64,000 nucleotides of DNA from assembly GCF_951801035.1 (NCBI RefSeq), contig NZ_CATOKT010000005.1. One strand, 5' to 3'. Numbering within the stretch: the stretch's first letter is position 1; each line of letters begins with the position of its first letter. The notes below the pieces were generated by a model. The model was given only the letters and a program-made list of their open reading frames with translations. It made no database searches and had not been told where the DNA came from. The position numbers were made by a program, and so were the translations under genes. Of this stretch, positions 26,457 to 38,340 are shown piece by piece. The stretch comes from Adlercreutzia sp910585575 (lineage in GTDB: Bacteria > Actinomycetota > Coriobacteriia > Coriobacteriales > Eggerthellaceae).

Positions 26457-26770
26457 CTACTTGGCCAGGCGCTGGAGCAGGGCTTCGCGCTGACGCTCGC
26501 CAATACCGCGAATGCGGCGGCTCTCGGCAATTTGCAGCTCTTTCATGATGCGCTCGGCCTTGGCCTTGCCATAGCCCGGCAGCGTCTCAATGAGCGTCGA
26601 GATTTTCATGCGGCCGACAACGGGGTCGTCGCGCATGTCGAGCACCTGGGCGACGGTCAGTTTGCCGGCTTTCAGCTCTTCACGGACTTGAGCGCGCTTG
26701 ATGCGAGCTGCCTTCGCCTTTTCCAAGGCTTCACAGCACGGGCCTCAGGGCTGAGTTCGGGGATAGCCAT
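26457..26770 (-). CDS. mihF: Actinobacterial integration host factor (mIHF), apparent frameshift near the 5' end
   Basis: Nucleoid-associated DNA-binding protein with a helix-two-turn-helix domain. The well-supported start is ATG 26770 with GGAAGGAG about 9 bases upstream, and the first 12 codons (MAIPELSPEARA) match the family N-terminus. The reading frame then breaks. The family sequence resumes one frame away at EALEKAKAARIKRAQ and continues intact to the stop at 26457, including GRMKISTLIETLPGYGKAKA. Restoring one base near 26732-26734 would give a normal protein of about 105 residues. As written, only an 89-residue product from an internal TTG (26726) is open. It may be a sequencing error, a real mutation or recoding. 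Confidence 0.8.
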
Positions 26771-26896
26771 GGTTTGTTCTCCTTCCGGTTTGGGCTGCGG
26801 AAAATAGTACCATGCATTGATGACGAAAAACACGTCATTTGCGTTGAATAGAGAAAACTTATAGGAATTTGCTCGTGTGCAATATTCCGAAAAAAC

Positions 26897-27634
26897 CTAG
26901 GATGCGCTGGCAAGTTCTTCAACGATGGCATCGAAAGCAGCTTCGGGGTCGGGTGCCTCAGTGATGGGGCGACCTATGACAATATGAGACGCGCCATTTT
27001 CGAAGGCTTGGATCGGCGTGGCAACGCGGCTCTGGTCGCCCAGCGCCGCGCCGGCAGGACGCACGCCGGGCGTGACGATAAAGGCATCGGGGCCCAGCAG
27101 CTCGCGAAGCTTGGCGGCCTCTTGGGGCGAGGCGACGACGCCCGCGATGCCGGCGTCCTTTGCCTGACCGGCCAAGGCCAGAACCTGCTCGGGCAGCGGG
27201 CGCTCCACACCGGTTTCCGCCAGGGCTTCGGGGCTCATGGACGTGAGCACGGTGATGCCCAGAGTTGCGGGCACTTCCCCGCCCCACTCGGCCGCGCCGG
27301 CCTCGGCGCCGCGCTGAGCCGCTTCCATCATGGCGCGGCCGCCCACGGTGTGCATGGTGATCATGTCCGCGCCGCTGGCCGCCGCCGAGCGGGCGGCACC
27401 CTCCACCTGGTGCGGGATGTCGTGGAACTTCAGATCCAGGAACACCTTGAAGCCGCGGCGCTTGAACATCTTCACGATGGCGGGGCCCTCCGCATAGTAA
27501 AGCGTCATGCCGATTTTCAGCCAAGTGGCCTTGCCGGCCAGCTTGTCGGCCAAAGCGATGGCTTCCCAGGCGTCGCAGTCGAGGGCGACGATGACGCGGT
27601 CTTTAGCGGGAATGGAATCGAACGCGGTTAGCAC
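26897..27634 (-). CDS. pyrF: Orotidine 5'-phosphate decarboxylase
   Basis: Final enzyme of UMP synthesis (OMP to UMP). The 245-residue TIM barrel has the catalytic D-K-x-x-D motif in FLDLKFHDIP near residue 66 and the phosphate-binding HIVIGRPI at the C-terminus. It starts at GTG 27634 with GGAGG 6 bases upstream and overlaps pyrD by 7 bases. It is the last gene of carA-carB-pyrK-pyrD-pyrF. The 126 bases between it and mIHF show no clear terminator. Confidence 0.96.
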   Translation of the reverse strand: MLTAFDSIPAKDRVIVALDCDAWEAIALADKLAGKATWLKIGMTLYYAEGPAIVKMFKRRGFKVFLDLKFHDIPHQVEGAARSAAASGADMITMHTVGGRAMMEAAQRGAEAGAAEWGGEVPATLGITVLTSMSPEALAETGVERPLPEQVLALAGQAKDAGIAGVVASPQEAAKLRELLGPDAFIVTPGVRPAGAALGDQSRVATPIQAFENGASHIVIGRPITEAPDPEAAFDAIVEELASAS

Positions 27635-28560
27635 TGCAGTCCTCCGATCAGCTCGTTGATGTCGGCCACGCCCTGGGCCTCGCAGTAATCAATCATGCCG
27701 TTGATGACGTCGACGGTGGCGGTGGGGTTCACGAAGTTGGCGGTTCCCACGGCCACGGCGGTGGCGCCGGCGAGCATGAACTCAATGGCGTCCTCGCCAG
27801 TGGCGATGCCTCCCATGCCGAGGATCGGCACCTTTACGGCGCCGGCGCACTGCCACACCATGCGCAGGGCCACGGGCTTCACGGCCGGGCCCGAGAAGCC
27901 GCCCACCACGCGGGCCAGCTTCGGCTTGCGCGTGCGCGCATCCACGGCCATGCCCAACAGCGTATTGATAAGCGAGATGGCGTCGGCGCCGGCCGCCTCG
28001 GCAGCGCGAGCGATCTCTGCGACATCGGTGACGTTGGGAGTGAGCTTCACAATGAGCGGGCGCTTTGTGGCGGCGCGGCACATCCCGACTACCTTTTCCA
28101 CACTGGGAACATGGCAGCCCATGGTCATGCCGCCGGCATCCACGTTAGGGCACGAGATGTTCACCTCGTAGGCGTCCACCGGTGCCTCTTCCAGCGCTTC
28201 GATGACCTGCACGTACTCGTCAAAGCTGTGGCCCGACACATTCACAATGGTGGTGGCACCGATGCTTTGCAGCCAGGGCAGCTCGTCGTCCTTCAGGTGC
28301 TGCACGCCGGGGTTCTGAAGGCCGATGGAGTTCAGCATGCCCGAGGCCGTCTCGGCGATGCGGGGGCTTGCGTTGCCCTCCCAGCCGTTGAGGGAGACGC
28401 CCTTCGTGGTGACGGCGCCGAGAGAGGCCACATCGACGAAGTCGTGGTACTCCTTGCCGGCGCCGAAGGTGCCCGAGGCCACGGTGACGGGGTTTTTCAT
28501 GGCCAGGCCGCCCAAGTTGACGGCCAGGTTTACGTTGGTTGCTTTCGGGAAGATGCTCAT
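27628..28560 (-). CDS. pyrD: Dihydroorotate dehydrogenase B, catalytic subunit
   Basis: FMN enzyme that oxidises dihydroorotate to orotate. The class 1B form works as a heterotetramer with PyrK and passes electrons to NAD+. The 310-residue protein has MKNPVTVASGTFG, the EVNISCPNVD segment with the active-site cysteine region, and the C-terminal GMGGIATGEDA phosphate-binding loop. ATG 28560 follows AGGAGG. Adjacency to pyrK defines the class. Confidence 0.96.
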   Translation of the reverse strand: MSIFPKATNVNLAVNLGGLAMKNPVTVASGTFGAGKEYHDFVDVASLGAVTTKGVSLNGWEGNASPRIAETASGMLNSIGLQNPGVQHLKDDELPWLQSIGATTIVNVSGHSFDEYVQVIEALEEAPVDAYEVNISCPNVDAGGMTMGCHVPSVEKVVGMCRAATKRPLIVKLTPNVTDVAEIARAAEAAGADAISLINTLLGMAVDARTRKPKLARVVGGFSGPAVKPVALRMVWQCAGAVKVPILGMGGIATGEDAIEFMLAGATAVAVGTANFVNPTATVDVINGMIDYCEAQGVADINELIGGLQC

Positions 28561-28569
28561 GGGTGCCTC

Positions 28570-29364
28570 CTACCAGACCACAGACGTCGAGGGGAACACG
28601 GGGCCGTCTACGCAGGCGCGCTTCTTGCCGTCCACGGTGTCGACCACGCAGGACAGGCAGGCGCCCACGCCGCAGGCCATGCGACGCTCGAGGGACACCT
28701 CGCAGAAGACACCGGCCTCTTCTGCCATGGAGGCTACCAGGCGCATAAGGGGCTCGGGGCCGCAGCAGGCCACATAGTCGAAGTAGTTGCCCGACTCGGC
28801 CGCCTCGGTAAGCGCCGCCTCCACGAGCGGCGTGCAGAATCCGGCGTGACCGTAAGTGCCGTCGTCAGTGGAGCAGGCAGGAGCGCAGCCCAGGACGCCC
28901 TCGTAGCGCTCGCGGGCCACCAGGGCATCGACCGTGGAGGCGCCGAGCACCGCGTGCACCTCCATGCCGCGCTCGGTCAGCTCTTCAATAAGTGGATAGA
29001 GCGGCGCGCTTCCCACGCCACCGGCCACCACAAGCGCCCGCTTGGCACCCTCGGGCACCTGCCAACCGCGGCCGATGGCTCCGATGAGCTCCACTGAATC
29101 GCCCACCGCCAGCTGCGTCATGCGGTCGGTGCCGAAGCCAAGCACCTGGTACATCATGTCCACGGTGCCCTCGTTCAGGTTGCGGGCATAGATGCCGAGG
29201 GGACGACGGAGAATGTGGTCGTCCATGCCGGGAATGCGCACATGGACGAACTGCCCAGGCCGCGCGGCGGCCGCAATTTGCGGGGCCTTGACCGTCATGA
29301 GCCAGATGTTGCACCCCATTTCCTCGTTCACCAGAATGGGTGCGGTCTCGTTGTAGAGGGTCAT
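28570..29364 (-). CDS. pyrK: Dihydroorotate dehydrogenase B, electron-transfer subunit
   Basis: FAD and [2Fe-2S] subunit that links PyrD to NAD+. The 264-residue protein has a ferredoxin-reductase-like FAD domain (RRPLGIYARN) and an NAD-binding domain (VVAGGVGSAPLYPL). The C-terminal iron-sulphur cluster site CGVGACLSC is followed by a fourth Cys in RACVDGPVF. ATG 29364 is chosen over an in-frame TTG at 29394 because GGGAGAG lies just upstream. It is 51 bases after carB. Confidence 0.94.
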   Translation of the reverse strand: MTLYNETAPILVNEEMGCNIWLMTVKAPQIAAAARPGQFVHVRIPGMDDHILRRPLGIYARNLNEGTVDMMYQVLGFGTDRMTQLAVGDSVELIGAIGRGWQVPEGAKRALVVAGGVGSAPLYPLIEELTERGMEVHAVLGASTVDALVARERYEGVLGCAPACSTDDGTYGHAGFCTPLVEAALTEAAESGNYFDYVACCGPEPLMRLVASMAEEAGVFCEVSLERRMACGVGACLSCVVDTVDGKKRACVDGPVFPSTSVVW

Positions 29365-29414
29365 AGGCTCTCCCGTCGACTCAAAGGCGTTCAATCGTTG
29401 CCGCTCATTCTACC

Positions 29415-32636
<3,222 letters not shown>

Positions 32637-33995
32637 TTACGCCACCTCTTTCTTCGTCTCGTCGGTCTCGCCGAACTTCCATCCGGCCAAACGGTCGGCG
32701 GCAATATCGATGTCCAGGTAATCTTCGGCGCCGGTCATGAGGCGGCCGAAGGCGGTGAACAGGTAGTGGGCGTCGGTGGGGCCGGGCGAGGCCTCGGGAT
32801 GGTACTGGACGCTGAAAGCGGGAATATCCAGGAAAGCAAAGCCCTCGGCCGTGCCGTCGTCCAGGTTCACGTGGGTCAGCTGGATGCGACCGAAGCGCTC
32901 GTTGGCCACCACGGGGGCCGCGCCGCGCTCGGCCCAGCAGCGCAGGTCTTCCTCATGGGCTTCGAAGCCGCCCGAGAGCTCCGGCATCAGCGCGCCCAGA
33001 CTTTGGAAGCGCGGGCAGAAGCCGTGGTTCTGGGCCGTCACCTCAACGCGACCGGTCAGCAGGTTCTGCACGGGGTGATTGCCGCCATGGTGGCCGAACT
33101 TCAGCTTCTCGATATCGGCGCCGGCGGCCTTTGCCATCATCTGATGCCCCAGGCAGATGCCGAAAACGGGCACCTTGCCCAGAAGCTTCTCCACCTGCTG
33201 GTAGGTTTCGGCCACGGCATCCGGGTCGCCCGGGCCGTTGGACATGAACACGCCATCGGGATCCAGGGCGAGCACCTCTTCGGCGGGCGTGTTCCAGGGC
33301 ATCACGGTGACGTCGCAGCCGGAGCGCACCAAGTTCTCAAGGATGGAGCGCTTGGCGCCGCAGTCGTAGGCCACCACGCGGAAGCGGGTTTCAGGGGCCG
33401 GAATGGCAGCGAAGCTGTGCGATCCGGGAAGATCGGCGGCGGTGTAGGAGCCCGCTTCTTCCCGCGAGACCGCGGCGGCAAGGTTTACGCCCACCAGCGA
33501 GGGGCTCTGGCGCACCTTGGCGACAAGGTCGTCCACGTTGTCGGTTTCCGTGGAGATGACGGCTTTTTGGGCGCCATGATCGCGGATGTGGCGCACCAGA
33601 GCGCGGGTGTCGATGCCCTCGATGGCCACCACGCCCTCGCGACGCAGGAAGCTGCCGAGGTCCTCCTGGCTGCGCCAGCTGGAGGGCGTCGGGCACAGGT
33701 CGCGTACGACCAGGCCGCGCAGAGCCGGATGCTCGGCCTGAACATCGTCGAGGTGGACGCCGTAGTTTCCCACCTGGGGATAGGTGAGCGCCACAATTTG
33801 CCCTGCGTAGGAGGGATCGGTGATAATTTCTAGATACCCTTCCAAAGAGGTGTTGAAGCAGATTTCCCCGAAGGCCTCCCCCATCGCCCCGCAGGCCGTG
33901 CCATGGAAGACCGTGCCGTCTTCCAGCACCAAAAGGGCCGGCTGCGCCGCGGGCTTCGAAGTTTTTTCTAGGAGAAAATCAGCTACCTTGCTCAT
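32637..33995 (-). CDS. carA: Carbamoyl-phosphate synthase small subunit
   Basis: Glutamine amidotransferase subunit that supplies ammonia to CarB. The class I triad is visible: nucleophile Cys in GICLGHQMM, and His/Glu in VQYHPEASPGP. At 452 residues it is longer than the usual 360-390; an insertion and a C-terminal tail of about 40 residues after the amidotransferase core account for this. ATG 33995 has AAAGGATGG upstream. It is the first gene of the PyrR-attenuated operon, 293 bases from the next gene upstream. Confidence 0.96.
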   Translation of the reverse strand: MSKVADFLLEKTSKPAAQPALLVLEDGTVFHGTACGAMGEAFGEICFNTSLEGYLEIITDPSYAGQIVALTYPQVGNYGVHLDDVQAEHPALRGLVVRDLCPTPSSWRSQEDLGSFLRREGVVAIEGIDTRALVRHIRDHGAQKAVISTETDNVDDLVAKVRQSPSLVGVNLAAAVSREEAGSYTAADLPGSHSFAAIPAPETRFRVVAYDCGAKRSILENLVRSGCDVTVMPWNTPAEEVLALDPDGVFMSNGPGDPDAVAETYQQVEKLLGKVPVFGICLGHQMMAKAAGADIEKLKFGHHGGNHPVQNLLTGRVEVTAQNHGFCPRFQSLGALMPELSGGFEAHEEDLRCWAERGAAPVVANERFGRIQLTHVNLDDGTAEGFAFLDIPAFSVQYHPEASPGPTDAHYLFTAFGRLMTGAEDYLDIDIAADRLAGWKFGETDETKKEVA

Positions 33996-34030
33996 GAGCC
34001 ATCCTTTCCGGTGGCGCTGCACAAGGCCTA

Positions 34031-34060
34031 TAAAAAATCTCCCACCCTAGGGCAGGAGAT
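34031..34060 (-). terminator. Attenuator terminator in the carA leader
   Basis: On the minus strand ATCTCC ... GGAGAT with an inner CCC-TA-GGG pairing (34037-34060) is followed by six T, 36 bases before the carA start. Its place between the PyrR-type site and carA marks it as an attenuator rather than an end-of-operon terminator. Confidence 0.82.
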
Positions 34061-34089
34061 CATCGATGCAATATTCCCTCTGTAGCGCA

Positions 34090-34122
34090 CCTTGTCGGTC
34101 TCTCCGTACCGTTCTTTAAAGG
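34090..34122 (-). promoter_or_regulatory. PyrR-binding RNA site in the carA leader
   Basis: The transcript has CCTTTAAAG, then a GGT...ACC stem with loop ACGGAGAG, then CGACAAGG. This is the anti-antiterminator layout recognised by PyrR (CCTTTAAA, a loop with GAGAG, then AAGG). It is nearly the same as the site in front of pyrR at 41972-42003. A TATGAT hexamer at 34132-34137 may be the -10. Confidence 0.8.
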
Positions 34123-34232
34123 TCGATTTTGATCATAGAGGGGTGCATGAGGTATGCATGTGCACAAAACATAAACGGGGTAAATGTATCCCTGAGTGGT
34201 TAAGTAAGGTTTAAAGGGAAACGCGCGATCCC

Positions 34233-34259
34233 CGTTACCGCGGCGGCAAGCTGGTAACG
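34233..34259 (-). terminator. Hairpin after the ABC importer operon (weak terminator)
   Basis: CGTTACC and GGTAACG form a 7-bp stem with a 13-base loop, 30 bases past the stop of the ABC ATPase gene on the minus strand. No T-run follows directly, so termination is uncertain. The remaining part of 34061-34288 holds the carA promoter region only. Confidence 0.35.
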
Positions 34260-34288
34260 CGGCTCTTATCGCGGCTCGTTTCCTCGAT

Positions 34289-35212
34289 CTACCGAGCCAA
34301 CCGGTAACTTACCAAGGAGGGCTTGCCGGTCCAGGGATCCGGCTCGATAAGCGCCTCCAGGCCGAAAACCTCTTTCATCATGGGCGGCGTCATCACTTGT
34401 TCGGCGGTGCCAGCCGCCCGGATGGAACCGTCTTTCATGGCAATCATCCAATCGGAGAAACGCGCGGCCAGGTTCAGCTCGTGAATAACCAGGGCGATGG
34501 TCTTGCCCTGGTCGCGGTTGAGCGATTGCAGCAGCTCCAGCACCTCTAGCTGATGGGCCATGTCCAAATAGGTGGTGGGCTCATCGAGCAGGATGAGATC
34601 GGTATCTTGGGCCAGAGCCATGGCAATCCAGGCGCGTTGTCGCTGGCCGCCGGACAATGCATCAATGGCGCGGTCGGCGAAGGCGGTCAAGTGCGTTATC
34701 TCCAGGGCCCAGGCGATAATCTCGCGGTCTTTGTTCGTCAAACGGCCGAACCCCTTCTGGTGGGGGTAACGGCCGTAGCTCACCAGCTCCTTCACGGTAA
34801 GACCACCAGGGGCCGAGGGAGATTGCGGAAGAAGCGCCATCTGACGGGCAATTTGCGCCGTAGGCAGTGAGGCTATGGCGGTGCCGTTCAGATACACGGC
34901 ACCGCTTCGCGTGGGCATGGTGCGCGAAAGCGCCTTGAGCAGCGTGGACTTGCCGCATCCATTCGGTCCAATAATAGAGGTAACCTTGCCCTCGGGAAGG
35001 GCCACGTCCATGGGCTCGATGATAATGCGATCCTCGTAGCCCACCGAGATGCCCTCGCCGCGCAGGGCGGCGTCGTTGAACCACGCGCAGGTGCGGTCGC
35101 AGCCCTCGCAAATAAGGGTGCCTTCGCCCTGCGCCGCAGCATCGTTCGCGGTCTTCGCGGGGCTGTCCCGATGCACGAGGCCGTTGGCTTGTGCGATGGT
35201 CTTTTCACTCAT
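34289..35212 (-). CDS. ABC importer ATP-binding protein (siderophore/cobalamin type)
   Basis: ATPase of a FecBCD/BtuFCD-type importer, 307 residues. It has Walker A GPNGCGKST, signature LSGGQRQRAW, Walker B LILLDEPTTYLD and the switch His in VIHELNLAAR. Before the ABC domain there is an unusual N-terminal extension of about 45 residues containing CEGCDRTC, a possible metal-binding site not normal for this family. ATG 35212 has GAAGGAG 8 bases upstream. It is the last gene of the importer operon, 16 bases after the permease. Confidence 0.92.
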   Translation of the reverse strand: MSEKTIAQANGLVHRDSPAKTANDAAAQGEGTLICEGCDRTCAWFNDAALRGEGISVGYEDRIIIEPMDVALPEGKVTSIIGPNGCGKSTLLKALSRTMPTRSGAVYLNGTAIASLPTAQIARQMALLPQSPSAPGGLTVKELVSYGRYPHQKGFGRLTNKDREIIAWALEITHLTAFADRAIDALSGGQRQRAWIAMALAQDTDLILLDEPTTYLDMAHQLEVLELLQSLNRDQGKTIALVIHELNLAARFSDWMIAMKDGSIRAAGTAEQVMTPPMMKEVFGLEALIEPDPWTGKPSLVSYRLAR

Positions 35213-35228
35213 GGCCTTCTCCTTCTTC

Positions 35229-36233
35229 TTAGGATTTCGCCAACAAGTACAGGAAGTACGGCGCGCCGATGACTGCTGCCACAATGCCCACGGGGATCTC
35301 GTTGGGCGCCAGCAGTGTGCGCGACACAATGTCAGCCGCAAGCATGAGCACCGCCCCCACGAGCACCGTAGCGGGTATAAGCACGTGAAAGTTGGGGCCT
35401 ACAAGGCGTCGCGCCAGATGCGGGCACACAAGACCCACGAAAGTGAGGCCGCCGCCCACCGCGCAGCACAGCCCCGAGCAGCCCACGGCCACAGCAAGAA
35501 GCCCCTCGGAGGCCCGGCGTACATTCACGCCAAGTCCCGTGGCCGCTTGGGACCCCAGGGCAAGTACATTGAGCGTGCGGGCGCAGTACAGGGCCACCAT
35601 CACGAGGGCGGCAAGCCCCACGGCCAACATGATCACGTTGGGCCAGGAAGCGCCCCAAATATTGCCGGCGATCCAGTTCTGCACGAAGGCATAGTCCCCA
35701 TCGGAGAGCTGCAGCATCAAAAGCGAGGTGACGCTGGAAAGCCCGGTGGCCAGGGCCACGCCGATGAGCAGCAGCCGCTTGGGGCTGGAAACGCCGCGCA
35801 CGACCGACAGGCGCCAGCCGGCGAAGGCCACGGCCAGCGACCCGAGGAACGCGAGCACCGGCAGGGCAATTTCAGAGGCCACAGCATTTGCTGGCACAAA
35901 TACGATAAACGCCGCCACCAAAAGGCCCGCACCGGCATTGATGCCCAGCACGCCCGGATCGGCCATATCGTTGCGCGACACGCCCTGCAAGATGCAGCCG
36001 GCTACGGAAAGGCCGACGCCCACCAGCAGGGCGGTAAGCACCCGGGGCAGGCGCAGCTCTACGAGCGTGTAGGTGAGGCTCTGGCTGGCCGTGCCCGCCA
36101 TAATCTGCCCCAGCTCCTCCAGCGAGATACTGCGGTAGCCGGCGTTGATGTCGGCCCACAGCAGACCTGCGGCCAGCAGTACCAGCACGGTGAAGACGAC
36201 GGCCGTCCGCGTTCTCTTCCCAATCTTAGTCAA
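35229..36233 (-). CDS. ABC importer permease, FecCD family
   Basis: Membrane subunit with about ten transmembrane helices, 334 residues. It has the family motifs LRLPRVLTALLVGVGLSVAG, GINAGAG and the coupling-helix region GLVCPHLARRLVGPNF. The start is TTG 36233 with GGGAGG upstream; no ATG is better placed. It overlaps the preceding permease gene by 8 bases. The two permeases probably form a heterodimer. Confidence 0.93.
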   Translation of the reverse strand: MTKIGKRTRTAVVFTVLVLLAAGLLWADINAGYRSISLEELGQIMAGTASQSLTYTLVELRLPRVLTALLVGVGLSVAGCILQGVSRNDMADPGVLGINAGAGLLVAAFIVFVPANAVASEIALPVLAFLGSLAVAFAGWRLSVVRGVSSPKRLLLIGVALATGLSSVTSLLMLQLSDGDYAFVQNWIAGNIWGASWPNVIMLAVGLAALVMVALYCARTLNVLALGSQAATGLGVNVRRASEGLLAVAVGCSGLCCAVGGGLTFVGLVCPHLARRLVGPNFHVLIPATVLVGAVLMLAADIVSRTLLAPNEIPVGIVAAVIGAPYFLYLLAKS

Positions 36234-37224
36234 GGGCCGCCGCCTCCCTTCGCGCGCACCAGATGAAGAAGGGCACGCCCACGATGGCGAAGATAAAGCC
36301 GATAGGCACCTCGGTGGGCGCCATGACCGTACGGGCGATCACATCGGCCAGCAGCATGAACAGCGCCCCGCCCACCATGGAGGCGGGAATGACCGCGCGG
36401 TAGTCAGCGCCCACGAAGCGGCGCACCACGTGCGGTACCATGAGGCCCACGAAGGCTACTGGACCAGCTAAAGCCACGGCGGCGCCGGCTAGCACCATCA
36501 CTACTAACAGGCATAGCGTGCGCGTCTTCCCCACCGCCACGCCGAGCCCCTGGGCTGCGTCGTCGCCGAGGGACAGCACGGCCACGCGGCGCGAAAGCAC
36601 GCAGGACAGCGCCAGGGCCACGACGATGAACGGCGCCGTCATGCCTAAGGTGCTCGCCCGCACGCCGGCCACGCCGCCCGCGGTCCAGAACGTGAGGCTG
36701 TAGCCGATGCTGAAGAAAATGGCCACGGCCTGAGCCAACGCTGTCAGGAAGAGGCCCACGGCGCAGCCCGCCAGTACAAGGCGCACCGGGTCCACATTGC
36801 GCCGCCGGAAGCTGACGGCTCCGTAGACCACGGCCATGGCGAAAGCCGCTCCGGCAAAAGAGCAGAGTACCACGCCAGAGAAGTTCATGCCCGGCAGCAG
36901 CGCCAGGCAGAGCGCCAGGGCGAAGGCAGCCCCGGCGTTGATGCCCAGAAGGCCCGAGTCGGCCAGGGGGTTGCGCGTCACGCCCTGCATGATGGCGCCG
37001 GCCACGGCAAAGGCCGCGCCTACCAGGATGCAGGCCACGGTGCGTGGGCCGCGCAGCTCCACCACGGCCACCTGATCCTGGTTCGCCATATCGGGACTTA
37101 CGAGGGCCTGCACCACCTGGTCGGGTGTAATCCAGGTACTGCCAAAGAAAAGGGAGAGCCCGGCGGCCAGAAAAACCGCCACGGCTCCCCCGATGAGGAA
37201 CAGTGATATGCGCACCCGAGACAA
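36226..37224 (-). CDS. ABC importer permease, FecCD family
   Basis: Second FecCD permease, 332 residues and about ten membrane helices. It has LRGPRTVACILVGAAFAVAG, GINAGAA and the coupling-helix region VPHVVRRFVGADYR. The start is TTG 37224 with AAGGA 7 bases upstream. It follows the substrate-binding protein by 9 bases and overlaps the other permease gene, with which it is clearly paralogous. Confidence 0.93.
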   Translation of the reverse strand: MSRVRISLFLIGGAVAVFLAAGLSLFFGSTWITPDQVVQALVSPDMANQDQVAVVELRGPRTVACILVGAAFAVAGAIMQGVTRNPLADSGLLGINAGAAFALALCLALLPGMNFSGVVLCSFAGAAFAMAVVYGAVSFRRRNVDPVRLVLAGCAVGLFLTALAQAVAIFFSIGYSLTFWTAGGVAGVRASTLGMTAPFIVVALALSCVLSRRVAVLSLGDDAAQGLGVAVGKTRTLCLLVVMVLAGAAVALAGPVAFVGLMVPHVVRRFVGADYRAVIPASMVGGALFMLLADVIARTVMAPTEVPIGFIFAIVGVPFFIWCARREAAALD

Positions 37225-37233
37225 GGAGCGTCC

Positions 37234-38214
37234 TTAGGCGGCGTCGTTCTCGTGGGCGCGGAAGAAGTCCACGAAGATGTCCAGCTGGTTGGTCAGCGTG
37301 ATGGGGTCGCGGTGCATGAAGGCCACCTGCTCGTAGGGCAGCACGCGGTCGGCCTTCACGGCCGGCAGGTTCTGCCACAGCTTCGAGTCGTCCACGTAGG
37401 CACTGTCGGCGCCATCCAGCACACCGTAGAGGATGAAGTCGCCGGCGTAGTCGGGCAGCGCCTCCACGGAGATGACCTTGTAGGTCTCGTCGCCGTCCAC
37501 CATGGTGGACTGGATGGGCTCGGGCGCCTTCAGGCCCCACATGTCGTAGAGGATGGAGCCGCCGCGGGCGAAACGGCTGCCCATGGTATAGATCTCCTGC
37601 GGCCACACCTCCAGGATGGATACGGTACGGTCGCCCACGATGGATACCATTTCGTCTTTCACCATGGCCACCTTGTCGTTGAACTCGTTGATGTAGGCCT
37701 CGGCGGCTTCCTCCTTGTTCACGAGCGAGGCGATGTAGCGGAACAGATCCTCGTCGCTGCGCTTGCCGTCTTGGATGTAGACGGTGGGCGCGATCTTGGA
37801 GTACTTGTCGTAGTCGGCCTCGGTGATGGTGATGATAAGGTCGGGCTGCTTCTCGGCAATCATCTCCAGCGAAGTTTCGGCAGAAACCGTGTTCAGCTCC
37901 TCGATGCCGTCGCACATGCCGGCGAGGAACGGGTTGTTCAGCGCGTAAGGCGAGGCGATGACCGGCTTTACATCTACGGCTAGCAGTTCGCCCAAATAGT
38001 AATCGGAAACAATGGTCTGCGGATTGGCAGGAATCTCAACCTGTCCCTTGTCGGTGTCCACGGTGCGCATGCCGTTGGCGTTCGCGCTCGCATCGGTCGA
38101 CTGGTTGCCCTCCTGGGCCGTTGCGGGTTGTTCGGAAGAGCATCCGCCAAGCACGGGAGTAAGTGCCGCCACGCCCATGAGCCCCATAAAAGTGCGTCGA
38201 GTAAGGAATGCCAT
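37234..38214 (-). CDS. ABC importer substrate-binding lipoprotein (siderophore/cobalamin type)
   Basis: Extracytoplasmic binding protein of the FhuD/BtuF fold, 326 residues. The N-terminus has Thr-Arg-Arg-Thr-Phe and a hydrophobic stretch ending in the lipobox LGGC, so it is a lipoprotein, possibly Tat-exported. The mature part has VEIPANPQTIVSDYYLGELLA and the LIITITEADYDKYSKIAP segment typical of iron-siderophore binders. ATG 38214 follows AAAGGAT. It leads the importer operon and is preceded by a structured leader. Iron-siderophore is the default substrate; cobalamin is possible if the leader is a B12-type riboswitch. Confidence 0.9.
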   Translation of the reverse strand: MAFLTRRTFMGLMGVAALTPVLGGCSSEQPATAQEGNQSTDASANANGMRTVDTDKGQVEIPANPQTIVSDYYLGELLAVDVKPVIASPYALNNPFLAGMCDGIEELNTVSAETSLEMIAEKQPDLIITITEADYDKYSKIAPTVYIQDGKRSDEDLFRYIASLVNKEEAAEAYINEFNDKVAMVKDEMVSIVGDRTVSILEVWPQEIYTMGSRFARGGSILYDMWGLKAPEPIQSTMVDGDETYKVISVEALPDYAGDFILYGVLDGADSAYVDDSKLWQNLPAVKADRVLPYEQVAFMHRDPITLTNQLDIFVDFFRAHENDAA

Positions 38215-38233
38215 AAAAGATCCTTTCGCTTAT

Positions 38234-38340
38234 CGCCTGGGACCCCAAACGTCCTCAGGCGGCGGTTTCACCTTTGCGGGGATCGGCCCGATTTCGACAT
38301 TCTGCAGCATTGAGAGCTGAGTGTTTCGGCGCTTCCCCGT
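38234..38340 (-). promoter_or_regulatory. Structured leader of the importer operon (divergent cobalamin-riboswitch candidate)
   Basis: Reading toward the importer genes, the leader has GGGGAAGCGCC, then GAAATCGGGCC and ATCCCCGCAA, then GCCTGAGGAC inside a strong hairpin (38234-38261) that ends 19 bases before the ATG. These resemble, in order, the GGGAA, GAAUCC/CCCGCAA and B12-box segments of cobalamin riboswitches, but with several departures from consensus and atypical spacing. It may instead be a simple translation-controlling hairpin. Confidence 0.3.

Noticed and set aside
37234..38214. Naming the importer as a specific siderophore or B12 system
   Set aside because: The binding-protein and permease families cover siderophores, haem and cobalamin. 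Sequence motifs alone do not decide the substrate.
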